A stretch of 64,000 nt of DNA from Nitrosomonas sp. Nm84 (lineage in GTDB: Bacteria > Pseudomonadota > Gammaproteobacteria > Burkholderiales > Nitrosomonadaceae). The stretch is from positions 47,483 through 111,482 of the forward strand of contig NZ_QJJP01000009.1 of assembly GCF_003201565.1 (NCBI RefSeq). The letters run 5' to 3'. Shown here in pieces: positions 45,933 to 58,305 of the stretch (positions within the stretch are counted from its first letter, which is position 1; each line of letters opens with the position of its first letter). Both the position numbers and the translations under genes were made by a program. Under the pieces are notes generated by a model, which made no database searches, was not told the DNA's origin, and was given only the letters and a program-made list of their open reading frames with translations.

Positions 45933-47417
45933 TTACAACTTGCTACTACTTACATGTATCAGCAAGTGATCTATGGTCGTATGCATTACTTCAGTTAATG
46001 GATATGGATAAACACCAAGCCATAAAACTGCGATCGCCAAAATTGCCAACAATACAAACTCACGCTTTGATATATCTTCCAGCCCTTCAACAGCTGGACT
46101 AGCTACAGCACCGAATATGACTCGTTTATACATCCATAGTGTATAAGCGGCACCAAAAATTAACGTAGTCGCAGCTAAAAATGCATACCAGAAATTAATT
46201 TTCATGCTACCCATAATGACCATAAATTCACCTACAAAACCACTCGTACCCGGCAACCCAGCATTCGCCATTGCAAACAACATAAAGAAAGCAGCAAATA
46301 CGGGCATCTTATTTACCACCCCACCATAATCCGCAATTTGACGTGAATGTAATCTGTCGTATAGCACGCCTACGCACAGGAACATGGCACCGGAAATAAA
46401 TCCGTGCGAAATCATCTGAACCATCGCTCCCTCAACACCGTAGGCGTTAAACAGGAAAAAACCTAATGTAACAAATCCCATATGTGCTACCGATGAATAT
46501 GCAATCAGTTTTTTCATATCAGCTTGCATGAGTGCAATCAGTCCAATATAAACCACTGCTATCAGTGAGAGTGCAATCATCATACCAGCCAGATAGTTAC
46601 TAGCATCCGGAACAATGGGCAGTGAAAACCGCAGAAATCCGTATCCGCCTAACTTAAGTAAAATAGCTGCTAGAACAACCGAACCGCCCGTTGGTGCCTC
46701 TACGTGCGCATCGGGCAACCATGTATGCACTGGCCACATCGGTACTTTCACTGCAAACGCCAGTAAAAATGCAATAAAAATCAAAATCTGCGGTGTTAGC
46801 GGAATTTCTAATTGATGATAATCTTGTATCGAGAAACTGCCTCCCGATGTTTGATATAAATAAATAAAAGCGATCAGCATCAATAAGGAACCAAGCAATG
46901 TATAAAGAAAAAACTTGATAGCCGCATAAACACGGTTAGGGCCGCCCCATATCCCAATAATCAGGAACATTGGGATCAATGATGCTTCCCAGAACACATA
47001 AAACAGCATTGCATCCAATGAAGAAAACACACCATTGACAATGCCCGACATGACTAAAAAAGCACCCATATATTGGGATACCCGTTGTTTAATAACTTCC
47101 CATCCTGCCACAACAACCAAAGGAGTAATGAAACAATTCAACAGTATCAATGGCATTGATATACCATCTACACCCACATGATAATTGACGTTAAATCGCT
47201 CAAACCAAACGTAGTTCTCGACAAACTGCATCGCACTGGTTGCAGAATCAAAGCCAGTATAAAGAGGAATTGCTACCAACAATCCAAGGGCTGATCCTGC
47301 GAGAGCTATCCAGCGGGCAATCTGCGCATTATGGTCACTGCCGGTTGCGAATACGGCAACACCAAAAACAATTGGCAGCCAAATAATTAAACTTAATAGT
47401 GGGAATTCAAACGACAT
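45933..47417 (-). CDS. nuoM: NADH-quinone oxidoreductase subunit M
   Basis: The 494-residue antiporter-like subunit has the conserved helix residues in PVHTWLPDAHVEAPTGGSVV, ADMKKLIAYSSVAHMGFVTLG and GLPGTSGFVGEF. The key charged residues for proton transfer (Glu in YVFWEASL, Lys in the broken helix) are present. It is translated in order after nuoL, with a 96-base gap. Confidence 0.96.
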   Translation of the reverse strand: MSFEFPLLSLIIWLPIVFGVAVFATGSDHNAQIARWIALAGSALGLLVAIPLYTGFDSATSAMQFVENYVWFERFNVNYHVGVDGISMPLILLNCFITPLVVVAGWEVIKQRVSQYMGAFLVMSGIVNGVFSSLDAMLFYVFWEASLIPMFLIIGIWGGPNRVYAAIKFFLYTLLGSLLMLIAFIYLYQTSGGSFSIQDYHQLEIPLTPQILIFIAFLLAFAVKVPMWPVHTWLPDAHVEAPTGGSVVLAAILLKLGGYGFLRFSLPIVPDASNYLAGMMIALSLIAVVYIGLIALMQADMKKLIAYSSVAHMGFVTLGFFLFNAYGVEGAMVQMISHGFISGAMFLCVGVLYDRLHSRQIADYGGVVNKMPVFAAFFMLFAMANAGLPGTSGFVGEFMVIMGSMKINFWYAFLAATTLIFGAAYTLWMYKRVIFGAVASPAVEGLEDISKREFVLLAILAIAVLWLGVYPYPLTEVMHTTIDHLLIHVSSSKL

Positions 47418-47513
47418 GCTTATTCCGATTTATTTGTTAGTACTTATTATCTTTATGTATTTGATTCATCAATATCGATATCAAGCGTTTGTCTTTACAG
47501 TTTTTTATTAAGC

Positions 47514-49454
47514 CTAATAAAGCCATAACGTCAAGATAACAAATATGCCGACAATCATAGTAAATGCATAGTGATAGATATAACCAGTTTGGTAGCGTCG
47601 TACTAGCGCAGCTGCCATTGCTACAACACGAGCTGTGCCATTTACAAAGAATCCATCAATCACTTTTATATCACCATACTTCCACAATGCAGTACCTAAA
47701 GCTCGCGTGCCACCAGCGAAAAACCATGAATAAAATTCATCAATATAGTACTTACGATCCAGCAAGTTATATAAAAAGCCACAACGGGATTTTATTTTCC
47801 CTGGTATATCCGTTCTGGCACTATACAAATACCAAGCGGTAAAAATTCCTGCGATTGATAACCAGAATGGTATGGTAGACAGAGCATGCACCATCATTCC
47901 TCCAATACCCGTAAATTCCGCACCCAATTTTTCGATAGCATCATGTTGCGGTAATACATGAATCACATTGTTAAAATAGTCACCAAAGACAACAGGACCT
48001 ATAAACCACCCGGCAGCAATCGTTGGAATAGCCAGAATCACCAGCGGCAGCGTCACGACCCAAGGCGATTCATGTAGATGCTCTTTAGTATGTGCATCCA
48101 TTCGAGGTTCCCCGTGGAATGTCATGAATATCAAGCGGAACGTGTAAAGTGCTGTGACAAATACAGTCGCCAATACGCAAAAATAAGCAAAACCGACACC
48201 AGGAATATTGGCAAAATGAACAGCTTCAATAATTGCATCTTTAGAAAAAAACCCTGAGAAACCAGGTACACCAGCGCTCGCTAGTGCGGCGATAAACATC
48301 GTCCAATAGGTTATTGGCATATAATTTTTAAGCCCTCCCATTTTCTGCATGTTTTGTTCATGGTGCATAGCAATAATGACAGAACCAGCTCCTAAAAATA
48401 AAACAGCTTTAAAGAAAGCATGTGTCATCAAATGGAAAATTGCAGCAGAATAGGCAGATGCACCTAACGCGACAGTCATATACCCTAATTGAGACAGTGT
48501 GGAATAAGCAACTACGCGTTTGATATCGTTTTGAACTACTGCAACAAGAGCCATAAACAAAGTTGTAATTCCACCAATTATCAATACGACCGATAATGCC
48601 GTGTCTGATAATTCAAATAGCGGCGACATTCGTGCTACCATGAAAATACCTGCCGTTACCATAGTGGCCGCATGAATTAATGCAGAAATTGGTGTAGGGC
48701 CTTCCATCGAATCCGGTAACCATACATGTAATGGAAACTGTGCTGATTTGCCCATTGCGCCAATAAACAATAAGATACAAATCAATGTAATTACCAACCA
48801 GGATATGCCAGGTATTAATTCAATCTTTTCATTGGCTATTTCGGGTACTTGCGCAAAGACAGAGACATAATCCAATGTGCCAAAATGCATCAATATCATG
48901 GCGATGCCCAAGAGAAAACCAAAATCACCAACACGGTTAACTAAAAATGCCTTCATATTGGCATAGATGGCAGTTGGGCGGGTATACCAGAATCCGATCA
49001 ACAAATAAGATACAAGACCGACGGCTTCCCAGCCGAAAAATAGCTGTAAAAAATTATTCGACATTACCAACATCATCATTGAGAAGGTAAATAGCGAAAT
49101 ATAGCTGAAGAAGCGCTGATAACCTGGATCACCATGCATATAGCCAATGGTATAAATATGCACCATCAGCGAGACTAAACTGACAACAACCATCATGGTT
49201 GCTGACAATTGATCGATTAAAAAACCGATCTCGAACCGAGTATCTCCTGTCACCAACCATGTGTATACGCTGCCGTTATAGCTGTTACCTTCCAACACAT
49301 CCAGAAAAATAACAACGGATGCTAACAAGGAAACAAACACAAGCGATATCGTTGTGCGATGACTCCACAAAGGCCCGATAAAACGTCCAAATAAACCAGC
49401 TATGAGTGCGCCCACTAGCGGTGCAAGTGGCACCAATAAATAAAGTTTTTGCAT
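47514..49454 (-). CDS. nuoL: NADH-quinone oxidoreductase subunit L
   Basis: The roughly 646-residue subunit is the distal antiporter-like channel of complex I, with the long lateral helix at the C-terminal end. Core motifs include FFGWEAVGLVSYLLIGFWY, PLHVWLPDSMEGPTPISALI and NDIKRVVAYSTLSQLGYM. I take the ATG at 49454, because the frame upstream begins with a TTG (49463). Length is normal for the family. Confidence 0.96.
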   Translation of the reverse strand: MQKLYLLVPLAPLVGALIAGLFGRFIGPLWSHRTTISLVFVSLLASVVIFLDVLEGNSYNGSVYTWLVTGDTRFEIGFLIDQLSATMMVVVSLVSLMVHIYTIGYMHGDPGYQRFFSYISLFTFSMMMLVMSNNFLQLFFGWEAVGLVSYLLIGFWYTRPTAIYANMKAFLVNRVGDFGFLLGIAMILMHFGTLDYVSVFAQVPEIANEKIELIPGISWLVITLICILLFIGAMGKSAQFPLHVWLPDSMEGPTPISALIHAATMVTAGIFMVARMSPLFELSDTALSVVLIIGGITTLFMALVAVVQNDIKRVVAYSTLSQLGYMTVALGASAYSAAIFHLMTHAFFKAVLFLGAGSVIIAMHHEQNMQKMGGLKNYMPITYWTMFIAALASAGVPGFSGFFSKDAIIEAVHFANIPGVGFAYFCVLATVFVTALYTFRLIFMTFHGEPRMDAHTKEHLHESPWVVTLPLVILAIPTIAAGWFIGPVVFGDYFNNVIHVLPQHDAIEKLGAEFTGIGGMMVHALSTIPFWLSIAGIFTAWYLYSARTDIPGKIKSRCGFLYNLLDRKYYIDEFYSWFFAGGTRALGTALWKYGDIKVIDGFFVNGTARVVAMAAALVRRYQTGYIYHYAFTMIVGIFVILTLWLY

Positions 49455-49511
49455 CTCAGTCAATAATTCTTATATTAGTTATATGTGTTTAAGCTTTGTT
49501 GCTTTTTTGTA

Positions 49512-49817
49512 CTAACCTTTGAGTTTATCCAAATCATCAACATTAATTGTTTGTTGATTACGAAATAACACGACAAGTATTGCCAAACCTATGGCTGATT
49601 CCGCGGCGGCAACAGTCAAAATAAAAAATACAAAAATCTGTCCTGATATATCCTGCAAATAGTGTGAGAACGCCACAAAATTCATGTTTACAGCCAATAA
49701 CATCAATTCAATAGACATCAATATAATAATGACATTTTTTCTATTGAGAAAAATACCGACAATACCGATAGCAAATAAAATTGCACCAAGTACTAGATAA
49801 TGGGATAGAGACACCAA
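49512..49817 (-). CDS. nuoK: NADH-quinone oxidoreductase subunit K
   Basis: The 101-residue subunit has three membrane helices and the two conserved Glu residues that take part in proton movement: one in [16 protein letters not shown], the other in [13 protein letters not shown]. The start is TTG at 49817 or GTG at 49814, both with GAGG upstream. Spacing from nuoJ is 57 bases. Confidence 0.95.
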   Translation of the reverse strand: MVSLSHYLVLGAILFAIGIVGIFLNRKNVIIILMSIELMLLAVNMNFVAFSHYLQDISGQIFVFFILTVAAAESAIGLAILVVLFRNQQTINVDDLDKLKG

Positions 49818-49874
49818 ACTAATTACCTCTTTTTGTATTTTTATACATTGCCAAGCAACTTTTGAATGACTGAC

Positions 49875-50480
49875 TTATTCTTTTTTTTCTGATGGCATAG
49901 CCACTATACGTAATCGATCTTCTTTTTTTACTTGAACTTGCTTGGACGAATTGGTTGATCGCTTATCCTCGCGATGGCGTAGCGTCAGTGCAATTGCTGC
50001 GACCATTGCAACCAGCAAAAGTACTGCTGCTAACTCAAAGGCATAAGCGTATTCGGTATAAATCAGACGACCCAATGCTCTAGTATTACTATAATCAGCA
50101 TCTTGTGCGCTGGGAGTCGGCATTTCTTCAAGCCCAAAATATTTACCCATTAGCACCATCGTCATCTCACCAACCATTATCAGTGCAACTACCGCACCAA
50201 AGGGAAACCACTTCCAAAAACCTTCACGCAATTGATCTAAATTAATATCCAGCATCATTACCACAAACAAAAACAACACCATCACAGCGCCGACATATAC
50301 CAGCACCAGAGTGATCGCAAGAAACTCTGCTTCTAACAGCAACCACAAGCCAGCACAAGTAACGAATGCCAGCACCAACAATAACGCTGAATAAACTGGA
50401 TTACGAACTGTAATCACACCAAGCGCCGACACAATCAAGATAGCCGAGAAAATATAAAATATGATGTCCTGAAAATTCAT
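49875..50480 (-). CDS. nuoJ: NADH-quinone oxidoreductase subunit J
   Basis: The 201-residue membrane subunit has five helices and the family segments ALLLVLAFVTCAGLWLLLEAE and YVGAVMVLFLFVVMMLDI. A longer charged C-terminus (LTLRHREDKRSTNSSKQVQ) is typical of betaproteobacteria. It lies 19 bases after nuoI. Confidence 0.94.
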   Translation of the reverse strand: MNFQDIIFYIFSAILIVSALGVITVRNPVYSALLLVLAFVTCAGLWLLLEAEFLAITLVLVYVGAVMVLFLFVVMMLDINLDQLREGFWKWFPFGAVVALIMVGEMTMVLMGKYFGLEEMPTPSAQDADYSNTRALGRLIYTEYAYAFELAAVLLLVAMVAAIALTLRHREDKRSTNSSKQVQVKKEDRLRIVAMPSEKKE

Positions 50481-50499
50481 GTGTGTTTACCAGCAAGGC

Positions 50500-50988
50500 T
50501 CAGCGATAACGCGCATCAGCTTCTCTGTCCTTGGCAATCTGTTCTTCGTAACGATCTCCAACAGCCAATAACATTTCTTTGGTGTATATTAAATCGCCTC
50601 TTTTCTCACCGTGATATTCCAGTATGCGTGTCTCAACAATTGAATCAACCGGACAGGATTCCTCACAAAAACCGCAAAAAATACATTTACTCAAATCAAT
50701 ATCATAACGTGTAGTACGCCGCGTACCATCGGCGCGTTGCTCAGATTCTATGGTAATAGCCAGCGCGGGGCAAACCGCTTCACATAGTTTGCAGGCAATA
50801 CAACGTTCTTCTCCATTTGGATAGCGACGTAATGCATGCAAACCGCGAAAACGTGGCGACTGAGGTGTCTTCTCTTCTGGATAGTGTACCGTTATTTTTG
50901 GTTTAAACAGATACTTTCCAGTCACTGCCATACCTTTTAGCAATTCGAATAACAAAAAGGTACTAAAAAATTTCTTTATGCGATTCAT
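50500..50988 (-). CDS. nuoI: NADH-quinone oxidoreductase subunit I
   Basis: The 162-residue peripheral subunit carries two tetranuclear iron-sulfur clusters (N6a and N6b). The ligands are [12 protein letters not shown] and [12 protein letters not shown]. The ATG at 50988 gives the usual length, and the frame upstream begins with a TTG twelve bases earlier that lacks a good ribosome site. The N-terminal amphipathic helix ([19 protein letters not shown]) contacts the membrane arm. Confidence 0.95.
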   Translation of the reverse strand: MNRIKKFFSTFLLFELLKGMAVTGKYLFKPKITVHYPEEKTPQSPRFRGLHALRRYPNGEERCIACKLCEAVCPALAITIESEQRADGTRRTTRYDIDLSKCIFCGFCEESCPVDSIVETRILEYHGEKRGDLIYTKEMLLAVGDRYEEQIAKDREADARYR

Positions 50989-51002
50989 TGTATTTTTCAA
51001 TC

Positions 51003-52100
51003 CTAAAACCAGATATTTAACGGAGGAAACTCTCTTACTGATTCAGGTAGTTGCATTATTAATCCTAATAAAACAATCCATATTAGTGTAATTGGAATAA
51101 ATACTTTCCAACCCAATCTCATGATCTGATCATAGCGGTATCGCGGAAAGGTTGCGCGAAACCAAAGAAAAAAGAACAGGATAAATGCAATTTTTAACAG
51201 CAGCCAGATAAAACCTGGTATCAATGTAAATGGTGCAATATCAACGGGCGGTAACCATCCTCCCAAAAACATTATTGATGTTAAAGCTGCTACCAAAATC
51301 ATATTGGCGTATTCAGCTAAGAAAAACACTGTAAAGGCCATGCCTGAATAATCAACATGAAAACCTGCCACAATTTCTGACTCGCCTTCAGCCACATCAA
51401 AAGGTGCACGATTCGTTTCAGCAACACCTGAAATCAGATAAACCAAAAACATGGGAAACAGTGGAATCAAATACCAATTCAAAAAACTGTCGCCTTGCTG
51501 GCCGTTTACTATATCACCGAGATTTAAACTTTGCGACATCATCAATACACATACTAAAGCAAACCCCATTGCCAATTCATAAGAAACTACCTGGGCTGCA
51601 GAACGCATGGCCCCCAAGAATGCATACTTGGAATTCGATGCCCACCCAGCAATGATAATGCCGTATATACCCATTGATGTCATTGCCAGAATATACAATA
51701 AACCAGCATTGATATTAGCCAAAACAAGTTCGGGTGAAAACGGTATCACAGCCCATGCCGCTAATGCTGGCATAATTGTCAGTATTGGTGCCAAGATAAA
51801 TAGAAATTTATTTGCACCGGTCGGAATGACAATTTCTTTCATAATTGCCTTAACCGCATCCGCAATCGGTTGCCCCCATCCCCGTAGCCATGGAATACCA
51901 AAGAAAGTTACTCTATTGGGTCCAACACGAATCTGCATATAGGCGATTATTTTACGCTCAGCAAAGGTTAGATATGCAACTCCCAGTAACAATGGAACGA
52001 CAATAGCAAAGATAAATGTCATGTTTGTCGCTAATGAAAACAGCATAGCTCCCCACTCTGCCCCAAACATCTGTATAAACTGCTGTTGAATATACTCCAT
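51003..52100 (-). CDS. nuoH: NADH-quinone oxidoreductase subunit H
   Basis: The 365-residue subunit forms the quinone-binding site with NuoB and NuoD. Typical segments are [40 protein letters not shown], and [21 protein letters not shown] start at the ATG at 52100, which has GGAG upstream. An in-frame TTG 51 bases earlier would overlap nuoG. The gap from the nuoG stop is 22 bases. Confidence 0.96.
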   Translation of the reverse strand: MEYIQQQFIQMFGAEWGAMLFSLATNMTFIFAIVVPLLLGVAYLTFAERKIIAYMQIRVGPNRVTFFGIPWLRGWGQPIADAVKAIMKEIVIPTGANKFLFILAPILTIMPALAAWAVIPFSPELVLANINAGLLYILAMTSMGIYGIIIAGWASNSKYAFLGAMRSAAQVVSYELAMGFALVCVLMMSQSLNLGDIVNGQQGDSFLNWYLIPLFPMFLVYLISGVAETNRAPFDVAEGESEIVAGFHVDYSGMAFTVFFLAEYANMILVAALTSIMFLGGWLPPVDIAPFTLIPGFIWLLLKIAFILFFFLWFRATFPRYRYDQIMRLGWKVFIPITLIWIVLLGLIMQLPESVREFPPLNIWF

Positions 52101-52122
52101 TAATACACTCCAGCCTTTACCA

Positions 52123-54543
52123 TTACAGTTTTTCCACCAATATTTCACCAAACAAGTTGCCTAGTGCGGCAGTCTTTGGATGAGCACATGCAATACGCAC
52201 GCAACCGACAGGCAATCTTTCATCACAGGCCGCTTCAAGCTGCACAGATCCATCTCCCTGCTTAATCTTTACCTGGACTCCTGCGACAATATCCAAGCTT
52301 TTGAGTGTTGCTTCTGCCATCCATACTTTAGGTGACAATGCATCATGTGTAGATTGCAGAGACTCCGCACGCCGCACAACCGGATCAGCCTGATAAATGG
52401 GAACTTCCCCAATACGCTGCAGATCATGTTTTTCTACCCCACTAATCTCAAAATAAAAATCTTGCAAAACATTATTCAAATATTGCCTAGTTTCCAGTTT
52501 ATCAGGGAATATTTCTGCACGAATTTGTTCTGGGGTTTCATAGTCAAATTTTTCAAGCGCCATTAGATTAGCCAGCACGCGCAATACCTTCCATGCAGGT
52601 CGAGCCTCTCCTAATGGAGATACGACACCATTGAAGCTCTGCACTCGACCCTCAGTATTCACATAAGTACCTGAGGTTTCAGTAAATGGTGCGATCGGCA
52701 GCAACACATCGGCATACTCCCCTGCATTCCCCTTGTAAGCGCTCATTGATACTACAAATTCGCTCGATTTTATTGTTTTCAGTGCTTGTTGAGAATTATA
52801 GGTATCGAACTCCGGTTCTACATTCATCAATATAAATGCTTGGCATTTTTCATCAGTTAAATCAGTATTAGTGTTGAATCCTAACATTTGCGCAGCATTT
52901 AATCCGCTGATCCCTGAGTGTTCCGATTTGGCAGAAATTGACAATGTGCTAATCTCAGGTATTGCACCTACCAGATAAGCACCCACGCTATTTGCAGCCT
53001 CACCCAGTACACCAAAGCTCGCGCCTGTAACTTTTGCAATCCAACCAGCCAACAAATTGATCTTCGAATAATCCGGGTGGTGCTGAGATAAGTTACCAAG
53101 ATAAACCGCTGCCGGTACATTTTCGATCAAACTGGAAGCAATAGCAAAAGCATTAGCGGTACTCGAAACATTAATTGAATTAATTAATTTCTGTAATTCA
53201 TCAGCTTGTTTTATTCCTTTTATTTCAATTGCTGCTTTTAGTATTTCCGCCAGGACTCTGACCATCACATTCGGCGTAACAATTTCTTTATTCGTAACCT
53301 TGATCAGCAAATCGTCATCGATAGGATTAACAATATTCAATTGCATGCCATGTTTGACAGCTTGGCGCAAGCGCTGTGCAATGAGCGGATGATCTTTACG
53401 CAATGTACTACCGATAATCAAAACCGATTTCAATTGCGACATATCCGCAATGCTGCTACCCAACCATGGAATTCCTTGCAGATGTTTATCAGCGCGAAAA
53501 TCTGATTGACGCAGACGATGATCAATGTTGCCGCTGCCCATCGCTCGCAACAATTTCTGCAATAAATAAAGCTCCTCAGATGTACTATGCGCCGACCCTA
53601 ACGCACCAATACCTTGGGCACCATACTTATGTTTGATTGCTTGTAATGCATTAGCTGTAAATTCCAGCGCCTCATGCCACTCGCACTCGAACCATTGGTC
53701 GTCGCGTTTAATCATCGGGCGCGTCAATCGATCTTCGGAATTCAATCCCTCATAAGAAAAACGATCCTTGTCAGACAGCCAGCACTCATTAATGGCCTCA
53801 TTATCTCTGGGCAAAACACGCATTACGCGATTTTGCTTAACTTGTACGACCAAGTTTGAACCTAAACCACAGTGAGGGCTAACTGATTTTCTACGTGATA
53901 ACTCCCAAGTGCGTGCCGAATAGCGAAATGGTTTACTGACCAATGCGCCGACGGGGCAAAGATCAATGACATTCCCAGACAACTCAGAATCCACTGTTTT
54001 GCCAACGAATGAAAGGATTTCCGAATGTTCACCGCGCCCAACCATCCCTAATTCCATGATTCCGGCAATTTCCTGACCAAAGCGCACACAACGCGTGCAA
54101 TGAATACATCGTGTCATGTCCGTTGATATCAGTGGCCCCAAATTCTTATTAGCCACAGCGCGTTTTGCTTCAGTATAACGTGATCCACTCGCACCATAAC
54201 CAACGGCAAGATCTTGCAACTGACATTCACCGCCTTGATCACAGATAGGACAATCGAGTGGGTGATTAATCAGCAAAAATTCCATAACGCCTTTTTGTGC
54301 TGTCACTGCCTGCTGCGAATGTGTATATACTTTCATTCCATCCATAACAGGTGTCGCACAAGCTGGCAGTGGTTTGGGCGCTTTTTCCACTTGCACTAAA
54401 CACATGCGGCAGTTTGCCGCAATAGATAATTTTTTGTGATAACAAAAATGTGGTATGTAGACACCAATCTGTTTAGCACCATCCATAATGGTGCTGCCTT
54501 TCGGTACAGATATCTGTTTACCGTCGATTTCTATATTGACCAT
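52123..54543 (-). CDS. nuoG: NADH-quinone oxidoreductase subunit G
   Basis: The 806-residue peripheral subunit carries the N1b, N4 and N5 clusters. The N-terminus has the binuclear cluster ligands ([20 protein letters not shown]), followed by the His-Cys tetranuclear site [18 protein letters not shown] and [13 protein letters not shown]. The rest is a molybdopterin-oxidoreductase-like fold without cofactor. Length fits the proteobacterial form. Confidence 0.95.
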   Translation of the reverse strand: MVNIEIDGKQISVPKGSTIMDGAKQIGVYIPHFCYHKKLSIAANCRMCLVQVEKAPKPLPACATPVMDGMKVYTHSQQAVTAQKGVMEFLLINHPLDCPICDQGGECQLQDLAVGYGASGSRYTEAKRAVANKNLGPLISTDMTRCIHCTRCVRFGQEIAGIMELGMVGRGEHSEILSFVGKTVDSELSGNVIDLCPVGALVSKPFRYSARTWELSRRKSVSPHCGLGSNLVVQVKQNRVMRVLPRDNEAINECWLSDKDRFSYEGLNSEDRLTRPMIKRDDQWFECEWHEALEFTANALQAIKHKYGAQGIGALGSAHSTSEELYLLQKLLRAMGSGNIDHRLRQSDFRADKHLQGIPWLGSSIADMSQLKSVLIIGSTLRKDHPLIAQRLRQAVKHGMQLNIVNPIDDDLLIKVTNKEIVTPNVMVRVLAEILKAAIEIKGIKQADELQKLINSINVSSTANAFAIASSLIENVPAAVYLGNLSQHHPDYSKINLLAGWIAKVTGASFGVLGEAANSVGAYLVGAIPEISTLSISAKSEHSGISGLNAAQMLGFNTNTDLTDEKCQAFILMNVEPEFDTYNSQQALKTIKSSEFVVSMSAYKGNAGEYADVLLPIAPFTETSGTYVNTEGRVQSFNGVVSPLGEARPAWKVLRVLANLMALEKFDYETPEQIRAEIFPDKLETRQYLNNVLQDFYFEISGVEKHDLQRIGEVPIYQADPVVRRAESLQSTHDALSPKVWMAEATLKSLDIVAGVQVKIKQGDGSVQLEAACDERLPVGCVRIACAHPKTAALGNLFGEILVEKL

Positions 54544-54606
54544 CGGCTAAAAATTCTTGGGTTAATCACGAACTATAAAATTGACGCGCTCTGCTCATGT
54601 AAGCAG

Positions 54607-55884
54607 CTAAACCATACATTTCTTATGCTCTATATGGTAAACAAACTCGTCCCGAAAATGCTGAATCATCGCACGAACAGGCATGGCGGCCGCATCACCC
54701 AGAGCACAAATCGTTCGTCCTTGTATGTTATCTGCTATGTTATCCAACAAATCAAGGTCCTCTGGTTTTCCCTTACCGTGCTCAATACGATTGACAATAC
54801 GATAAAGCCATCCTGTTCCTTCGCGGCACGGTGTACATTGGCCACAAGATTCTTCAAAATAAAAATAGGATAAGCGCTCTAGTGCCCTTACCATACATGT
54901 AGTTTCATCCATGATGATCACGGCACCTGAACCTAGCATAGATCCAGCTTTGGCTATGGAATCATAGTCCATATCAGCTTGCATCATAATATCACCAGGC
55001 AATACAGGCATTGACGACCCGCCTGGAATACAACCTTTTAATTTGCGACCGCCTCGCATCCCACCCGCCAATTCCAATAATTCGGCAAATGGAGTTCCAA
55101 GTGGTATTTCATAATTACCCGGCTTGTTAACATGACCCGATACTGAAAATATTTTTGTTCCGCCATTATTGGGTTTACCAAGTTGAAGATATTTATCGCC
55201 ACCATTGCGAATAATCCATGGAACCGAAGCAAAAGTTTCAGTATTATTAATTGTTGTCGGTTTCCCATACAAACCAAAATTAGCTGGGAAAGGCGGTTTA
55301 AACCGCGGCTGGCCTTTTTTTCCTTCGATAGACTCCAACAGTGCAGTTTCTTCACCGCAAATATAAGCACCATATCCATGATGATTATATAGCTGAAAGC
55401 TGAATGACGACCCTAGAATATTATTCCCTAAGTAACCGGCAGATCGGGCCTCTTCAACAGCTTCTTCCATGCGCTCATAGGTTTCCCATATCTCACCATG
55501 AATATAATTGTATCCTGCTTTAACACCCATTGCGTATGCCGCAATGATCATTCCTTCGATTAGAAGGTGCGGATTAAATCGCATAATGTCGCGATCTTTA
55601 AATGTACCCGGTTCCCCTTCATCCGAATTACAAACAATATATTTATCCCCTTCATAACCTTTGGGCATAAAACTCCACTTCAGCCCAGTAGGGAAACCGG
55701 CACCACCTCGCCCACGCAGCGCTGATTTTTTAACTTCTTCAATAATTTCTTCTGGTTTAATCTTTTTCGCAAGTATTTTCCTTAGTGCTGCATAGCCTTC
55801 TCGCTTTTCATAGCTTCCAAGCCGCCAATTCTCAGAATCAGACGGATTCACTCCATTCATTAGTGTCTGCGGATACTGATTCAT
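54607..55884 (-). CDS. nuoF: NADH-quinone oxidoreductase subunit F
   Basis: The 425-residue subunit binds NADH and FMN and carries cluster N3. The glycine loop [13 protein letters not shown] and [18 protein letters not shown] bind NADH and FMN, and [11 protein letters not shown] with a later Cys ([11 protein letters not shown]) hold the cluster. Its ATG overlaps the nuoE stop codon by four bases (ATGA), a tight coupling. Confidence 0.97.
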   Translation of the reverse strand: MNQYPQTLMNGVNPSDSENWRLGSYEKREGYAALRKILAKKIKPEEIIEEVKKSALRGRGGAGFPTGLKWSFMPKGYEGDKYIVCNSDEGEPGTFKDRDIMRFNPHLLIEGMIIAAYAMGVKAGYNYIHGEIWETYERMEEAVEEARSAGYLGNNILGSSFSFQLYNHHGYGAYICGEETALLESIEGKKGQPRFKPPFPANFGLYGKPTTINNTETFASVPWIIRNGGDKYLQLGKPNNGGTKIFSVSGHVNKPGNYEIPLGTPFAELLELAGGMRGGRKLKGCIPGGSSMPVLPGDIMMQADMDYDSIAKAGSMLGSGAVIIMDETTCMVRALERLSYFYFEESCGQCTPCREGTGWLYRIVNRIEHGKGKPEDLDLLDNIADNIQGRTICALGDAAAMPVRAMIQHFRDEFVYHIEHKKCMV

Positions 55885-56357
55885 TTATTCAGTTCCTCCA
55901 ACAATTTATCGATCATCTCATTGGACATAAAGCTACACATTCGCTTATTGTTGATTAACAATACAGGCGCATCTCCGCACGCTCCAAAACACTCGCCTTC
56001 TTTGAGTGTAAATTTACCATCGGGCGTTGTTTGATTGAATTCTATTCCTAGTTTCTTCTTTAAATAGACAGCGCTTTCATTGCTACCTGACAGAGCACAA
56101 GGCAAGTTGGTACAAACGGTGATTTTGTATTTACCCAGCGGCTCCAAATTATACATATTATAAAATGTAGCTACTTCGTACACCGCAATGGGAGGCATAT
56201 CCAGGTACTCAGCAACAAAATTGATTGTCTCATTAGCCAACCAACCTTTCTCATCCTGCGCAATCGCAAGTGCTGACATCACAGCTGACTGCTTCTTCTC
56301 AAGCGGATACTTAGCGATCTCTTGATCTATTTTTTTAAGGGATTCAGTGCTTAACAT
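55881..56357 (-). CDS. nuoE: NADH-quinone oxidoreductase subunit E
   Basis: The 158-residue subunit holds the binuclear cluster N1a with ligands in CTNLPC and CFGACG. The thioredoxin-like fold begins about residue 78. It follows nuoD by two bases. Confidence 0.96.
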   Translation of the reverse strand: MLSTESLKKIDQEIAKYPLEKKQSAVMSALAIAQDEKGWLANETINFVAEYLDMPPIAVYEVATFYNMYNLEPLGKYKITVCTNLPCALSGSNESAVYLKKKLGIEFNQTTPDGKFTLKEGECFGACGDAPVLLINNKRMCSFMSNEMIDKLLEELNK

Positions 56358-56359
56358 TG

Positions 56360-57613
56360 TTATCTATCTATCTCACCAAATACTATATCCTGTGTGCCTA
56401 TGATCGTAACCACGTCAGCAATCATATGCCCTCGTGACATTTCATCCATTGCGGCCAAATGCGCAAATCCCGGCGCACGTATCTTCAGTCGATAAGGCTT
56501 ATTGGCCCCATTCGATACCAAATAAATACCAAATTCGCCTTTGGGATGTTCAACAGCAGCGTAAGTTTCGCCTGGAGGCACATGAAAACCTTCTGTAAAT
56601 AACTTGAAATGATGAATCATTTCTTCCATATTTTGTTTCATATCCACTCGTGCAGGCGGCGCAACTTTATGATTGTTTGTTATGACTGGCCCAGGATTTT
56701 TCCGCAACCAATCAACACATTGTTTAATAATACGATTCGATTGACGAAACTCTTCCATACGCACCAGATATCGGTCATAGCAATCGCCATTAACACCCAC
56801 CGGTATATCAAAATCCATTTGATCATAAACCTCGTAAGGCTGTTTTTTCCTTAGATCCCATTCTACTCCTGAGCCACGCAGCATTGGACCTGTAAAACCT
56901 AATGCCATAGCGCGTTCTGGAGAAACAATACCAATGTCAACCAATCGCTGCTTCCAGATTCTATTGTCAGTCAGCAACGTCTCGTATTCATCGACATACG
57001 TTGGAAAGCGATTTGTAAAATCCTCAATAAAATCCAATAATGAACCTTCCCTATTAGCATTCCGTATACGGGTTTGTTTTTCATTATGAATTTTTGAAGA
57101 TTGATATTGCGGCATGGTATCGGGTAAATCACGATATACGCCACCGGGTCTGTAATAGGCAGCGTGCATTCTGGCTCCTGATACTGCCTCATAGCAATCC
57201 ATCAAATCTTCTCTTTCACGGAAAGCATACAGAAACATTGTCATCGCCCCCACATCAAGTGCATGTGCGCCGATCCATAACAAGTGATTCAGTATACGAG
57301 TAATCTCATCAAACATCACACGTATATATTGCGCTCTCAGTGGTACCTCAATTTCCAACAACTTCTCAATGGCCATTACATAGGCATGTTCGTTGACCAT
57401 CATCGAAACATAGTCCAGCCGATCCATGTACGGAACTGACTGAATATAGGTTTTATTTTCCGCCAATTTCTCAGTTGCACGATGCAATAATCCAATATGC
57501 GGATCAGCTCGTCTCACAACCTCCCCATCCAGCTCCAACACTAATCGCAGTACACCGTGTGCTGCGGGGTGTTGTGGCCCAAAATTCATAGTGTAATTAC
57601 GTATTTCAGCCAT
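56360..57613 (-). CDS. nuoD: NADH-quinone oxidoreductase subunit D
   Basis: The 417-residue subunit shapes the quinone pocket with NuoB. It shows [50 protein letters not shown] and a C-terminus ending DIVFGEIDR, all typical. NuoC and NuoD are separate genes here, as in other betaproteobacteria (they are fused in enterobacteria). Confidence 0.97.
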   Translation of the reverse strand: MAEIRNYTMNFGPQHPAAHGVLRLVLELDGEVVRRADPHIGLLHRATEKLAENKTYIQSVPYMDRLDYVSMMVNEHAYVMAIEKLLEIEVPLRAQYIRVMFDEITRILNHLLWIGAHALDVGAMTMFLYAFREREDLMDCYEAVSGARMHAAYYRPGGVYRDLPDTMPQYQSSKIHNEKQTRIRNANREGSLLDFIEDFTNRFPTYVDEYETLLTDNRIWKQRLVDIGIVSPERAMALGFTGPMLRGSGVEWDLRKKQPYEVYDQMDFDIPVGVNGDCYDRYLVRMEEFRQSNRIIKQCVDWLRKNPGPVITNNHKVAPPARVDMKQNMEEMIHHFKLFTEGFHVPPGETYAAVEHPKGEFGIYLVSNGANKPYRLKIRAPGFAHLAAMDEMSRGHMIADVVTIIGTQDIVFGEIDR

Positions 57614-57671
57614 AAGTTACTTCAAAGAATTCTTATCTAATAAAATAGAATGTATTTGTATTGTGCAAGCA

Positions 57672-58295
57672 TTACGACTCACTATCCCCATAATGCTCTT
57701 CCCGTATTACATGCGGTGTTATTTCCCGCGGCTCAATACTGACCGGCTGATAAATAACACGCTTCTGCTCCGCATCGTACCGCATTTCAACATAGCCTGT
57801 TAGTGGAAAATCTTTTCGGAATGGATTACCTATAAAACCATAATCAGTCAATATGCGGCGCAAATCTGGATGGCCACTAAAGACAATACCATAAAGATCA
57901 AATGCTTCACGTTCAAACCAATTAGCAGCAGGCCATATTTCAGTCACTGAGTCAATTACCGGAATGTCATTATTCTCGGCCAGCACCCGAACACGTAACC
58001 TGTGATTTAAATTCACTGAAAGCAAATGGTAAATTGCTGCAAAACGTTTTCCGCGCAAACTATTTTTTGCTGACAAAGTGTCACCATAAGTCGAATAGTC
58101 GATTCCACATAAATCAATCAGCGTATCAAAGCCAAGTACGGGATTATCACGTAACGTTTCACTGACAGTGCAAATATCATCAGCGTGTACAACAATAGTT
58201 AATTCGCCGTTCTGAGCCTGCAAACTGCTAAGCTTGTCGGCCAATACACTGTATAATGCTTTTGCAAGATTTTCTTGTTGAAAACTAGTCGACAT
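57672..58295 (-). CDS. nuoC: NADH-quinone oxidoreductase subunit C
   Basis: The 207-residue subunit has the 30-kDa family motif [20 protein letters not shown] and [21 protein letters not shown] start at the ATG at 58295, ten bases after nuoB ends. The frame itself continues upstream through nuoB, but that part is not family sequence. Confidence 0.95.
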   Translation of the reverse strand: MSTSFQQENLAKALYSVLADKLSSLQAQNGELTIVVHADDICTVSETLRDNPVLGFDTLIDLCGIDYSTYGDTLSAKNSLRGKRFAAIYHLLSVNLNHRLRVRVLAENNDIPVIDSVTEIWPAANWFEREAFDLYGIVFSGHPDLRRILTDYGFIGNPFRKDFPLTGYVEMRYDAEQKRVIYQPVSIEPREITPHVIREEHYGDSES

Positions 58296-58305
58296 ACTAT
58301 TAAAT